This document shows, piece after piece, positions 40,630 through 48,940 of a stretch of 64,000 nucleotides of DNA (positions are counted from its first letter, which is position 1; each line of letters begins with the position of its first letter). The position numbers were made by a program, and so were the translations under genes. This stretch comes from Pseudomonas sp. (GTDB lineage: Bacteria; Pseudomonadota; Gammaproteobacteria; Pseudomonadales; Pseudomonadaceae). The stretch spans positions 1 to 64,000 of the forward strand of contig NZ_JAGIBG010000001.1 of the NCBI RefSeq assembly GCF_017744435.1, given 5' to 3'. The notes below the pieces were generated by a model. It did no database searches. It saw nothing but the letters and a program-made list of their open reading frames with translations, and was not told the DNA's origin.

Positions 40630-41685
40630 ATGACCGAGCCCAACCAGCAACTCGACCCGCCGCTGCTCCCCGTCGACCACCCGAGGGTGCTGGTCTTCGT
40701 CGCCTATCCGCAGATGGGCCTGCTCGATCTCAGCGGCGCACAGACCGTGTTCTGGGCCGCGACCAAGGCCATGGCCGAGCGCGGCCTGCCAGGCTACCGG
40801 CTGCACACCGCCAGCCTGGAAGGTGGCCTGCAGCAAACGGCCGAAGGCCTGGTGGTCGCCAGCGAGCGCCTGGACGATGTCATGACGCAAACCGTCGACA
40901 CGCTGATCGTGCCCGGCGCCCCCGACATCATCCGCAGCCTCCCCGATCACGGCCCGCTGATCACCTGGTTGCGCCGTGCCAGCCTCCATGCCAGGCGCAC
41001 CGCTTCGGTCTGCAGCGGTACCTTCCTGCTGGCCAGTGCCGGCTTGCTCGATGGCCGGCGCGCCGCCACCCACTGGGCCATGTGCGAGGTATTGCGCCGC
41101 GACTTTCCGGCCGTGGAAGTGGACCATGAATCGATCTTCGTCCAGCAGGGCAGCGTCTGGACCTCTGCCGGCGTGAGCGCGGGCATCGACATGGCCCTGG
41201 CCCTGGTCGAGCTGGACTGTGGCCGCGAGGTGGCGATGCAGGTGGCGCGCGAGCTGGTGGTGTTCCTCAAGCGCCCCGGCGGCCAGGCCCAGTTCAGCGA
41301 ACTGCTCAAGTCCCAGGGCCAGGACGCGGGGGCGTTCGAGGCGCTGCACCTCTGGCTCAACCAGCATCTGCACGACCCACGGCTCAGCGTCGAACACCTG
41401 GCCGAACAGGCGCACATGAGCCTGCGCAACTTCACCCGGGTATACAAGCAGAAAACCGGCCGCACCCCGGCCAAGGCCATCGAGGTGTTCCGCCTCGAAG
41501 CGGCGCGGCGGCTGCTGGAGAACAGTGACGGCCACATCGAGCAAGTTGCCCGCCAGTGCGGCTTCGGCAGCGAAGAGCGCATGCGCCTGGCCTTCCAGCG
41601 CCATCTGGCGGTGACCCCTCGCGACTATCGGGCGCGCTTTGCCCGCACGGTACCGTTGGCCGAAATTCAGGGTTCTCTGGCCTAG
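40630..41685 (+). CDS. GlxA-family transcriptional regulator (DJ-1/PfpI plus AraC domain)
   Basis: 351 residues. An N-terminal DJ-1/PfpI-like domain (about 20-190; VLVFVAYPQMGLLDLSGAQT, then TASVCSGTFLLASAGLLDGR with the nucleophile-elbow Cys) is fused to a C-terminal AraC double HTH (about 245-340; RLSVEHLAEQAHMSLRNFTR, IEQVARQCGFGSEERMRLAF). GbdR, CdhR and ArgR belong to this class and activate catabolism of quaternary amines, carnitine or arginine. It lies 40 bases after the XRE-cupin gene, in the same direction. Confidence 0.9.
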   Translation: MTEPNQQLDPPLLPVDHPRVLVFVAYPQMGLLDLSGAQTVFWAATKAMAERGLPGYRLHTASLEGGLQQTAEGLVVASERLDDVMTQTVDTLIVPGAPDIIRSLPDHGPLITWLRRASLHARRTASVCSGTFLLASAGLLDGRRAATHWAMCEVLRRDFPAVEVDHESIFVQQGSVWTSAGVSAGIDMALALVELDCGREVAMQVARELVVFLKRPGGQAQFSELLKSQGQDAGAFEALHLWLNQHLHDPRLSVEHLAEQAHMSLRNFTRVYKQKTGRTPAKAIEVFRLEAARRLLENSDGHIEQVARQCGFGSEERMRLAFQRHLAVTPRDYRARFARTVPLAEIQGSLA

Positions 41686-41779
41686 GGTGCGGCACCTGGC
41701 CGCTCGTAACATCGTTGACCGCAATGACGGTCTATCTTGTCTACCGGTCTTTCCTCACGGACTACCCAGGAGCATAACG

Positions 41780-42982
41780 ATGAAGAATATCCTGATCATT
41801 GGCGCCGGCTTCGCAGGCCTGTGGAGCGCCCTGAGCGCCATCCGCCAACTGGATCTGCACGGCCGCCGGGATGTCCAGGTGACACTGCTTGCCCCCCAGG
41901 CCGAACTGCATGTGCGCCCGCGCTTCTATGAACCTGAAGTGCACACCATGGCCGCACCGCTGCAGGAACTGTTCGATGCGGTGAACGTGCGCTTCGTCCA
42001 CGGCACCGCCTTCCATGTCGATGAAGCCGAGCAGCGCGTACGCTACCGCACGTCATCCGGCACCGAATGCAACCTGCCCTACGACCGCCTGATCATGGCC
42101 TGCGGCAGCGTGCTCAACCGCCCGGACATGGTGGGCATCGAGCACGTCTTCGATGTCGACAAGATCGACAGCGCCGCGCGCCTCGAAACCCACCTCAAGT
42201 CCCTGGCCAACCTGCCCGAGAGCCCGGCACGCAACACCGTGGTGGTAGCCGGCGGCGGCTTCACCGGTATCGAGACCGCCACGGAACTGCCGACGCGCCT
42301 TCGCGCCATTCTCGGCGAGGACGCCAGGCTGCGGGTGGTTGTGATCGACCGCGGGGCGAAGATCGGCGCCGCGCTGGGTGACGGTATCCGTCCGGCCATC
42401 GAACAGGCCTCCGAGGCACTGGGCATCGAGTGGATCTGCGGCACCACTGTCGCCTCGGTGGACCGCGACGGGGTGCTGCTGGACAACGGCCAGCGCATCG
42501 ACGCTACCACAGTCATCTGGACCGTGGGCTTCAAGGCCAACCCGCTGACCGAACAGATCAGCGGCGAGCGCGACCGCCAAGGCCGCCTGCATGTCGACGG
42601 CAACCTCAAGGTCATCGGCAATGATGCGGTCTACGCGGCCGGGGACGTGGCCTATGCCGCCTGCGACAACCAGGGCAACTTCGCCGTGATGTCGTGCCAG
42701 CATGCCATTCCGCTGGGGCGCTATGCCGGCAACAACGCAGCGGCCGAGCTGATCGGCGTGGCGCCGATGACCTACAGCCAGCCCAAGTACGTGACCTGCC
42801 TCGACCTTGGCGCCTGGGGCGCGGTGTATACCGAGGGCTGGGAGCGCACCGTGTCACCACCGACCGACAAGGCCGAGGCCAAGCTGCTGAAGTCGCAGAT
42901 CAACTCGATCTGGATCTATCCGCCGACGGCGGACCGTACGGCGGCCCTGGCGGCGGCGGACCCGACCATTCCCGTGGCCTGA
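41780..42982 (+). CDS. NAD(P)/FAD-dependent oxidoreductase, NDH-2-like
   Basis: 400 residues from the ATG at 41780, six bases after AGGAGC; the longer frame begins inside the GlxA gene. Two Rossmann motifs are visible: ILIIGAGFAGLWSALSAI (FAD, about 4-21) and VVVAGGGFTGIETATEL (NAD, about 155-171), plus VYAAGDVAYA near residue 285. This is the pattern of type II NADH dehydrogenases and related ferredoxin or rubredoxin reductases. The C-terminus lacks a clear membrane helix. A GACCG-N6-CGGTC repeat lies about 60 bases upstream at 41717-41732. Confidence 0.85.
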   Translation: MKNILIIGAGFAGLWSALSAIRQLDLHGRRDVQVTLLAPQAELHVRPRFYEPEVHTMAAPLQELFDAVNVRFVHGTAFHVDEAEQRVRYRTSSGTECNLPYDRLIMACGSVLNRPDMVGIEHVFDVDKIDSAARLETHLKSLANLPESPARNTVVVAGGGFTGIETATELPTRLRAILGEDARLRVVVIDRGAKIGAALGDGIRPAIEQASEALGIEWICGTTVASVDRDGVLLDNGQRIDATTVIWTVGFKANPLTEQISGERDRQGRLHVDGNLKVIGNDAVYAAGDVAYAACDNQGNFAVMSCQHAIPLGRYAGNNAAAELIGVAPMTYSQPKYVTCLDLGAWGAVYTEGWERTVSPPTDKAEAKLLKSQINSIWIYPPTADRTAALAAADPTIPVA

Positions 42983-42988
42983 CCCTGC

Positions 42989-43015
42989 GCATTCGCGGGC
43001 ACGCCCCGCGAATGC
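42989..43015. terminator. REP-derived hairpin after the oxidoreductase gene
   Basis: GCATTCGCGGG, five bases, CCCGCGAATGC: a perfect 11-bp stem without a T-run, apparently a shortened REP acting as a 3' end stabiliser or weak terminator. Confidence 0.6.
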
Positions 43016-43144
43016 ACTATCACCGCTGCGCCATGCAGCCAACGCTTGCGCCCGATGCATTTGCGCTTTTCTCCGAACCCGTGGCATAGATGCAGGTCCA
43101 CGTCTTTACGTGGTCGCTTTCGCGCCTTCCCAGGAGAACCCTGC

Positions 43145-43984
43145 ATGAGCAAGCACCCTTACGTCCCGCCCAAGGTCTGGCGCAACGACGCAGCCTCCGG
43201 CGGCCAGTTCGCCAGCATCAACCGGCCAATCGCCGGGCCGACCCATGACAAGGCCCTGCCGGTCGGCAAGCACCCGCTGCAGCTGTACTCCCTGGCCACC
43301 CCCAATGGCGTCAAGGTCACCATTCTCCTCGAAGAGCTGCTCGCCCTGGGCCACAGCGGCGCCGAATACGATGCCTGGCTGATCCGCATCGGTGATGGCG
43401 AGCAGTTCTCCAGCGGCTTCGTCGAGGTCAACCCCAACTCGAAGATCCCCGCCCTGCTCGACCGCAGCGTCGAGCCGCCGGTGCGGGTGTTCGAGTCCGG
43501 TTCGATCCTGCTGCACCTGGCGGAAAAGTTCGGCGCCTTGCTTCCGAAAGCCCCGGCCGCACGCACCGAGACCCTCAACTGGCTGTTCTGGCAGATGGGC
43601 GCCGCGCCTTACCTGGGCGGTGGCTTCGGCCACTTCTACGTGTATGCGCCGGAAAAGTTCGAGTACGCCATCAACCGCTTCACCATGGAAGCCAAGCGCC
43701 AGCTCGACGTGCTGGAGCGCCGCCTGGCGGTCAGCCGCTATCTCGGTGGCGACGAATACAGCATCGCCGATATCGCCGTGTGGCCGTGGTACGGCCAACT
43801 GGTGCGCGGCAACTTGTATGGTGCGGCCGAATTCCTGGCGGTGGACGAGTACCCGCATGTGCAGCGCTGGGCCGAGACCATTGCCCAGCGCCCGGCCGTG
43901 CAGCGTGGCACCCGGGTCAACCGCACCTGGGGCGACGAAGCCAGCCAGGTACCCGAGCGGCACTCGGCGGCCGACCTGGATTGA
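43145..43984 (+). CDS. yghU: Glutathione S-transferase family protein, YghU/YfcG type
   Basis: 279 residues from the ATG at 43145 (AGGAGA upstream). About 45 leading residues (YVPPKVWRNDAASGGQFASI, then NRPIAGPTH) are characteristic of YghU. The thioredoxin-like GSH domain follows (LQLYSLATPNGVKVTILLEE, VNPNSKIPALLD, VFESGSILLHLAEKFG), then the helical C-terminal domain ending SIADIAVWPW. E. coli YghU is a disulfide-bond oxidoreductase and peroxidase using glutathione. Confidence 0.92.
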   Translation: MSKHPYVPPKVWRNDAASGGQFASINRPIAGPTHDKALPVGKHPLQLYSLATPNGVKVTILLEELLALGHSGAEYDAWLIRIGDGEQFSSGFVEVNPNSKIPALLDRSVEPPVRVFESGSILLHLAEKFGALLPKAPAARTETLNWLFWQMGAAPYLGGGFGHFYVYAPEKFEYAINRFTMEAKRQLDVLERRLAVSRYLGGDEYSIADIAVWPWYGQLVRGNLYGAAEFLAVDEYPHVQRWAETIAQRPAVQRGTRVNRTWGDEASQVPERHSAADLD

Positions 43985-43989
43985 GGGCA

Positions 43990-44012
43990 ACGGGGCCGCT
44001 GCGCGGCCCCGT
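43990..44012 (+). terminator. Hairpin terminator after yghU
   Basis: ACGGGGCCGC, a three-base loop and GCGGCCCCGT form a 10-bp stem six bases after the yghU stop; no long T-run follows. Confidence 0.65.
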
Positions 44013-44120
44013 CAATGCCCCGTTGCAAAAAACCATTTCTCCCGCGCAAACCTCCCAGCCCTGATCCCTTCTTGTACACTCCTCGCACTAGCCCCAACCT
44101 GCACAAATTTTGGTGAAAGC

Positions 44121-45824
44121 ATGATCGAGGTAACCGAGGTTTCCATTGCCGAGCTGCGCGACGCACTCGAAACGGGCCGCACGACGGCAGTCGAGCTGGT
44201 CAAGGCCTACCTGGCGCGCATCGACGCCTACGATGGCGCCGACACCGCCACTGCGTTGAACGCCGTGGTCGTACGCAACCCTGAAGCGCTCAAGGAAGCC
44301 GAGGCCTCCGACGCCCGCCGCGCCAAGGGCCAGGCCCTGAGCCCGCTGGACGGCATTCCCTACACCGCCAAGGACAGCTACCTGGTCAAAGGCCTGACTG
44401 CCGCCTCCGGCAGCCCGGCGTTCAAGGACCTGGTCGCCCAGCGCGACGCCTTCACCATCGAGCGCCTGCGCGCCGCCGGTGCCGTGTGCCTGGGCAAGAC
44501 CAACATGCCGCCGATGGCCAATGGCGGCATGCAGCGTGGCGTCTACGGCCGCGCCGAAAGCCCGTACAACGCCAAGTACCTGACCGCACCGTTCGCCTCC
44601 GGCTCGTCGAACGGCGCCGGTACCGCCACCGCTGCCAGCTTCAGCGCCTTCGGCCTGGCCGAGGAAACCTGGTCGAGTGGCCGCGGCCCGGCCTCGAACA
44701 ACGGCCTGTGCGCCTACACCCCCTCGCGCGGCGTGATCTCGGTACGTGGCAACTGGCCGCTGACCCCGACCATGGACGTGGTGGTGCCGTACGCCCGGAC
44801 CATGACCGACCTGCTGGAAATCCTCGACGTCGTGGTTGCCGACGATGCCGACAAGCGCGGCGACCTGTGGCGCCTGCAGCCGTGGGTAGCGATCCCGGCC
44901 GCCTCCTCCGTGCGCCCGGCGTCCTACCTTGACCTGGCCGTCGACGCCAGCTCGCTCAAGGGCAAGCGTTTTGGCGTACCGCGCATGTACATCAATGCCG
45001 ACGCCGAAGCCGGCACCTCCGAGAAGCCAGGCATCGGCGGCCCGACCGGCCAGCGCATCAATACCCGCGACAGCGTCATCGAACTGTGGAAGCAGGCGCG
45101 CAAGGCCCTGGAAGCGGCCGGCGCCGAGGTGCTGGAAGTGGACTTCCCGCTGGTATCCAACTGCGAGGGCGACCGCCCGGGCGCGCCGACCGTCTACAAC
45201 CGTGGCATCGTCAGCAAGGAATTCCTGCATGACGAACTATGGGAACTGTCGGGCTGGGCCTTCGATGATTTCCTGCGCGCCAACGATGACCCCAAGCTCA
45301 ATCGCCTGGCCGATGTCGACGGCCCGCAGATCTTCCCGCACGACCCGGGCACCCTGCCCAACCGTGAGGACGACCTGGCCGCCGGCATGGACGAATACGT
45401 CAACATGGCCAAGCGCGGCCTGAAGACCTGGGACCAGATCGAGACCCTGCCCGACGGCCTGCGCGGGCTGGAAAAGACCCGCAAGATGGACCTCGAAGAC
45501 TGGATGGACGCGCAGGGCCTGGACGCCGTGCTGTTCCCGACCGTGGCCGATGTGGGCCCGGCCGATGCCGACGTCAACCCGGCCTCGGCCGACATCGCCT
45601 GGAGCAACGGCATCTGGGTAGCCAACGGCAACCTGGCCATCCGTCACCTGGGCGTGCCGACCGTGACCGTGCCGATGGGCGTGATGGCCGATATCGGCAT
45701 GCCGGTGGGGCTGACCTTTGCCGGCAAGGCTTATAGCGACAATGCGCTGCTGAGCTTTGCTGCGGCCTTCGAGGCGACCGGCTCGCGCCGGATGATCCCG
45801 CCGCGTACGCCAGCCCTGGGTTAA
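44121..45824 (+). CDS. Amidase-signature-family amidase
   Basis: 567 residues from the ATG at 44121; a longer open frame in the same phase runs inside yghU and is not coding. The Ser-cisSer-Lys triad fits: Lys in IPYTAKDSYL (about 80), cis-Ser in FASGSSNGAG (about 160) and nucleophile Ser in EETWSSGRGPAS (about 183). The last differs from the usual GGSIR wording, so substrate preference may be unusual. The C-terminal half carries VLFPTVADVGPADAD and LGVPTVTVPMGVM. No signal peptide; substrate unknown. It is a single gene. Confidence 0.88.
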   Translation: MIEVTEVSIAELRDALETGRTTAVELVKAYLARIDAYDGADTATALNAVVVRNPEALKEAEASDARRAKGQALSPLDGIPYTAKDSYLVKGLTAASGSPAFKDLVAQRDAFTIERLRAAGAVCLGKTNMPPMANGGMQRGVYGRAESPYNAKYLTAPFASGSSNGAGTATAASFSAFGLAEETWSSGRGPASNNGLCAYTPSRGVISVRGNWPLTPTMDVVVPYARTMTDLLEILDVVVADDADKRGDLWRLQPWVAIPAASSVRPASYLDLAVDASSLKGKRFGVPRMYINADAEAGTSEKPGIGGPTGQRINTRDSVIELWKQARKALEAAGAEVLEVDFPLVSNCEGDRPGAPTVYNRGIVSKEFLHDELWELSGWAFDDFLRANDDPKLNRLADVDGPQIFPHDPGTLPNREDDLAAGMDEYVNMAKRGLKTWDQIETLPDGLRGLEKTRKMDLEDWMDAQGLDAVLFPTVADVGPADADVNPASADIAWSNGIWVANGNLAIRHLGVPTVTVPMGVMADIGMPVGLTFAGKAYSDNALLSFAAAFEATGSRRMIPPRTPALG

Positions 45825-45849
45825 GGCATACAGGGGCCGCTTTGCGGCC

Positions 45850-45935
45850 CATTCGCGGGCAAGCCCGCTCCCACAGGTACAACGCCGCATTCAAAGGCTG
45901 CGGTATACCTGTGGGAGCGGGCTTGCCCGCGAATG
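45850..45935. repeat. Pair of inverted REP elements
   Basis: ATTCGCGGGCAAGCCCGCTC and the inverted copy GAGCGGGCTTGCCCGCGAAT flank about 35 bases, after a GGGGCCGC/GCGGCCC stem at the amidase 3' end. Confidence 0.9.
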
Positions 45936-45956
45936 GACCTGGAGAAGCACATCGTA

Positions 45957-45998
45957 AAATTCAACCTAATGTGTAAAAATACACAATAAGTTGAATTT
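45957..45998. promoter_or_regulatory. 42-bp near-perfect palindrome upstream of the YheO/DauR-like regulator
   Basis: AAATTCAAC (45957-45965) pairs with GTTGAATTT (45990-45998), and inside it TGTGTA pairs with TACACA; 18 of 21 positions pair around 45977. It is very AT-rich in a GC-rich region and ends 14 bases before the start codon. Likely the operator of the regulator itself. Confidence 0.7.
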
Positions 45999-46012
45999 TT
46001 TGTGATCTTCCC

Positions 46013-46684
46013 ATGTCCCCAGCCGAAGAACGCCAGCTCACCCTCACCGTCCTCAAGGCCGCCCTCCAGGCCCTGGGCAGCGTTGCCGCGCGCAACATGG
46101 AAATCCTCCTGCACGACCTCGACCACCCGGAACACTCCGTGGTGGCAATCGTCAACGGCCATCTCTCCGGCCGCGTGGTCGGCAGCCCGATCCTCGCCGC
46201 CCCGGAACAGGACCAGGGCTTCAAGGCCCTGATGCAGGCCAGCGCCGATCAGCAAGGCGCTGCCCCCGTGGTTCTGCCCGACTACCCCACCACCCTCAAG
46301 GGCCGCACCCTGCGCAGCGCCACGGCGATCTTCCGCGACAGCAGCGGCCACCCGTTCGCCAGCCTCTGCGTCAATACCGACGTCACCGGCCTCGACGCCG
46401 CCATGAGTTTCCTCCAGCAGTTGCAGCCACTCGGCGCATCCCCCGCCGAGGCCAGCGAGCCCGCCGACATGGCCATCCTGATGAGTGAGATCATCGAGGA
46501 CTCGCTGCAGCGCACCGGCCACGGCCGAATGAACAAACAGGCCAAGGTCGAGGCCGTGCGCGTCATGCAGGAACGTGGCCTGTTCATCGTCAAGGGCGGG
46601 GTGGAGAAAGCGGCCGCGGCCCTGGGTGTGACCCGCTACACCGTTTACAACTACCTGGAACAACTGCGAGGAGCCAACCCATGA
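46013..46684 (+). CDS. YheO/DauR-like PAS-HTH regulator
   Basis: 223 residues. The N-terminal YheO PAS-like domain (about 10-125; NMEILLHDLDHPEHSVVAIV and NGHLSGRVVGSP are diagnostic) precedes a DauR-type HTH (about 165-220; KVEAVRVMQERGLFIVKGGV, AAALGVTRYTVYNYLEQLRG). DauR represses D-arginine catabolism in P. aeruginosa; relatives control amino-acid dehydratases. It overlaps the following dehydratase gene by four bases (ATGA), so it probably regulates that gene. The ATG has no clear ribosome site, so translation may be weak or the start could lie elsewhere. Confidence 0.88.
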   Translation: MSPAEERQLTLTVLKAALQALGSVAARNMEILLHDLDHPEHSVVAIVNGHLSGRVVGSPILAAPEQDQGFKALMQASADQQGAAPVVLPDYPTTLKGRTLRSATAIFRDSSGHPFASLCVNTDVTGLDAAMSFLQQLQPLGASPAEASEPADMAILMSEIIEDSLQRTGHGRMNKQAKVEAVRVMQERGLFIVKGGVEKAAAALGVTRYTVYNYLEQLRGANP

Positions 46685-47598
46685 CCCTGCACATCGAGAC
46701 ACCGTTGATCGAATCCCGCCCGCTGTCGCTGGTCGCTGGCCGCTCGGTCTGGCTCAAGCTCGACGCCCTGCAGCCCTGCGGCTCGTTCAAGCTGCGTGGT
46801 GTCGGCCATGCCTGCGAGGTGCACCACGCCCGTGGCGCGCGCCATTTCGTCTCCTCGTCGGGTGGCAATGCCGGGCTGGCCGTGGCCTATGCCGGGCGCA
46901 AGCTGGGGGTGCCGGTGACCGTGGTGGTGCCCGAGACCACCACCGAACGGGCCAAGGAGTTGCTGCGCCTGGAAGACGCCAAGGTGGTGGTGCATGGCAG
47001 CTCTTGGCAAGAAGCCAACGAGCTGGCATTGACCCTGATCGGCGAAGGCGATGCCTTCATCCACCCGTTCGACGACCCGCTGCTGTGGGCCGGGCATGCC
47101 AGCCTGGTCGACGAAGTGGCGGCAACCGGGTTCAAGCCGGATGTGGTGGTACTGTCGGTGGGCGGTGGCGGGCTGCTCAGTGGTGTGGTCGAAGGCCTGC
47201 AGCGCAACGGCTGGGGCGATGTGCCGGTGCTGGCGGTGGAAACCACCGGGGCCGCTTCGCTGCATGCGGCCATGCAGGCCGGGCACACGGTGGAACTGCC
47301 ACGCATCGCCTCGGTGGCCAGCTCGCTGGGCGCCAAGCGCGTCGCCGAACAGGCACTGGCCTGCACCCGGCAGCATCCGGTGCACAGTCATCTGGTCAGT
47401 GACCGGGCGGCACTGGAGGCCTGCGAGCGGTTCCTGCTGGACCATCGAGTGCTGGTGGAGCCGGCGTGCGGCGCGGCGTTGGCGCTAGCTTATGATGCGG
47501 ATGCCCTGGCCAGCTACCCGCACGTGCTGGTAGTGGTTTGTGGCGGGGCCACTGCTACGCTGGAGCAGATCCAGGCCTGGCTCAAGCAGGTCGATTGA
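46681..47598 (+). CDS. PLP-dependent serine/threonine dehydratase-like enzyme
   Basis: 305 residues of the fold-type II (tryptophan synthase beta) family. The PLP Lys37 lies in CGSFKLRGVG, the SSGGNAGLAVAYAG loop (about 59-72) binds substrate carboxylate and VLSVGGGGLLSGVVEGL is the phosphate-binding glycine loop. Length and motifs fit L-serine dehydratase-like proteins without an ACT domain. Coupled to the DauR-like regulator; together they look like a sensor-enzyme pair for an amino acid, probably serine, threonine or a D- or hydroxy-derivative. Confidence 0.85.
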   Translation: MTLHIETPLIESRPLSLVAGRSVWLKLDALQPCGSFKLRGVGHACEVHHARGARHFVSSSGGNAGLAVAYAGRKLGVPVTVVVPETTTERAKELLRLEDAKVVVHGSSWQEANELALTLIGEGDAFIHPFDDPLLWAGHASLVDEVAATGFKPDVVVLSVGGGGLLSGVVEGLQRNGWGDVPVLAVETTGAASLHAAMQAGHTVELPRIASVASSLGAKRVAEQALACTRQHPVHSHLVSDRAALEACERFLLDHRVLVEPACGAALALAYDADALASYPHVLVVVCGGATATLEQIQAWLKQVD

Positions 47599-47620
47599 AG
47601 CGCCCCGCGAAAGGGCCGGC

Positions 47621-47667
47621 ACAGGAAAATGAACGTCGCTGTCATCAGGATGTTCATTTCCTCCTGT
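47621..47667 (+). promoter_or_regulatory. Bulged inverted repeat between the dehydratase and nspC
   Basis: ACAGGAAAATGAAC and GTTCATTTCCTCCTGT pair over 14 bases with a two-base bulge around a 17-base loop. It could end the upstream transcript or act as an operator for the polyamine genes. Confidence 0.45.
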
Positions 47668-47809
47668 ACTACTGAACCCGTCACTGCCGAAACAATTCAC
47701 CTGCAACCACCGCCACGCAGACGAAATACACCATCCGCCCTTTCGATCTGCGGCAAGTGAAGGCACAATGCGGGTCTTTTTTTTGGCCGGCCTGGCCGGG
47801 GGCCTTTAA

Positions 47810-48907
47810 ATGATCAAGACGCCGTACTACCTCATCGACAAAACCAAGCTGCTGAGCAACATGGAGAAGATCGCCTACGTGCGTGAAAACTCCGGTGCCA
47901 AGGCGCTGCTCGCCCTCAAGTGCTTCGCCACCTGGTCGGTATTCGACCTGATGCAGCAGTACATGGATGGCACTACCTCGTCCTCGCTGTTCGAGCTCAA
48001 GCTCGGCCGCCAGAAGTTCGCCGGCGAAACCCACGCCTACAGCGTGGCCTGGGCCGATGACGAGATCGAGGAAATGCTCGAGAACTGCGACAAGATCATC
48101 TTCAACTCGATCGGCCAGCTGCAGCGCTTCGCCGAACAGTCCGAAGGCAAGGTCCGCGGCCTGCGCGTCAACCCGCAGGTGAGCAGCTCCGACTACCTGC
48201 TGGCCGACCCGGCCCGCCCGTTCAGCCGCCTCGGCGAGTGGGACCCGGCAAAGATCGAACAGGTGATCGAACAGATCTCCGGCTTCATGTTCCACAACAA
48301 CTGCGAGAACGGTGACTTCGGCCTGTTCGACAAGATGCTGTCGCACATCGAAGAGCGCTTCGGCCACCTGCTGCACAAGGTCGAGTGGGTCAGCCTCGGT
48401 GGCGGCATCCACTTCACCGGCGAAGGCTATGCGCTGGACGCCTTCTGCGCGCGCCTGAAAGCCTTCTCCGAGCAATACGGCGTACAGGTCTACCTGGAAC
48501 CGGGCGAAGCCGCCATCACCAACAGCGCCTCGCTGGAAGTGACCGTGCTCGACACCCTGTACAACGGCAAACACCTGGCCGTGGTCGACAGCTCGATCGA
48601 AGCACACCTGCTCGACCTGCTGATCTACCGCCTCAACGCCAAGATGGCCCCCAACGACGGCGAGCACACCTACATGGTCTGCGGCAAGTCGTGCCTGGCC
48701 GGTGACATCTTCGGCGAGTACCAATTCGATCGTCCACTGGCCATTGGCGACCGCCTGTCGTTCATCGACACCGCCGGCTACACCATGGTCAAGAAAAACT
48801 GGTTCAACGGTCTGAAAATGCCATCGATCGTGGTCAAGCAGCTCGACGGCAGCGTCGAGGTGGTCCGCGATTTCGGCTTCGAAGACTACGTTTCCAGCCT
48901 GTCGTAA
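47810..48907 (+). CDS. nspC: Carboxynorspermidine/carboxyspermidine decarboxylase
   Basis: 365 residues of the alanine-racemase-fold PLP decarboxylases. It opens TPYYLIDKTKLLSNMEKI, with PLP Lys37 in LLALKCFATW, GGGIHFTGEGYALD for phosphate binding and the specificity-loop Cys in YMVCGKSCLAGDIFGEY. It removes CO2 from carboxynorspermidine or carboxyspermidine to give the triamine, an aminopropylation route independent of S-adenosylmethionine. It precedes the carboxy(nor)spermidine dehydrogenase gene by 33 bases. The leader before it is T-rich (47776-47784). Confidence 0.93.
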   Translation: MIKTPYYLIDKTKLLSNMEKIAYVRENSGAKALLALKCFATWSVFDLMQQYMDGTTSSSLFELKLGRQKFAGETHAYSVAWADDEIEEMLENCDKIIFNSIGQLQRFAEQSEGKVRGLRVNPQVSSSDYLLADPARPFSRLGEWDPAKIEQVIEQISGFMFHNNCENGDFGLFDKMLSHIEERFGHLLHKVEWVSLGGGIHFTGEGYALDAFCARLKAFSEQYGVQVYLEPGEAAITNSASLEVTVLDTLYNGKHLAVVDSSIEAHLLDLLIYRLNAKMAPNDGEHTYMVCGKSCLAGDIFGEYQFDRPLAIGDRLSFIDTAGYTMVKKNWFNGLKMPSIVVKQLDGSVEVVRDFGFEDYVSSLS

Positions 48908-48940
48908 GACCGGCTTTCCAAGTAAGGAGCAAAAGGTAAA

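Noticed and set aside
39649..41724. 691-codon minus-strand frame over the oxidoreductase, XRE and GlxA genes
   Set aside because: It spans three well-supported sense genes and their spacers, and shows no recognisable domain.
43392..44120. Upstream extension of the amidase reading frame through yghU
   Set aside because: The phase is open by chance; the segment is R/S/P-rich and the amidase domain begins right after the ATG at 44121.
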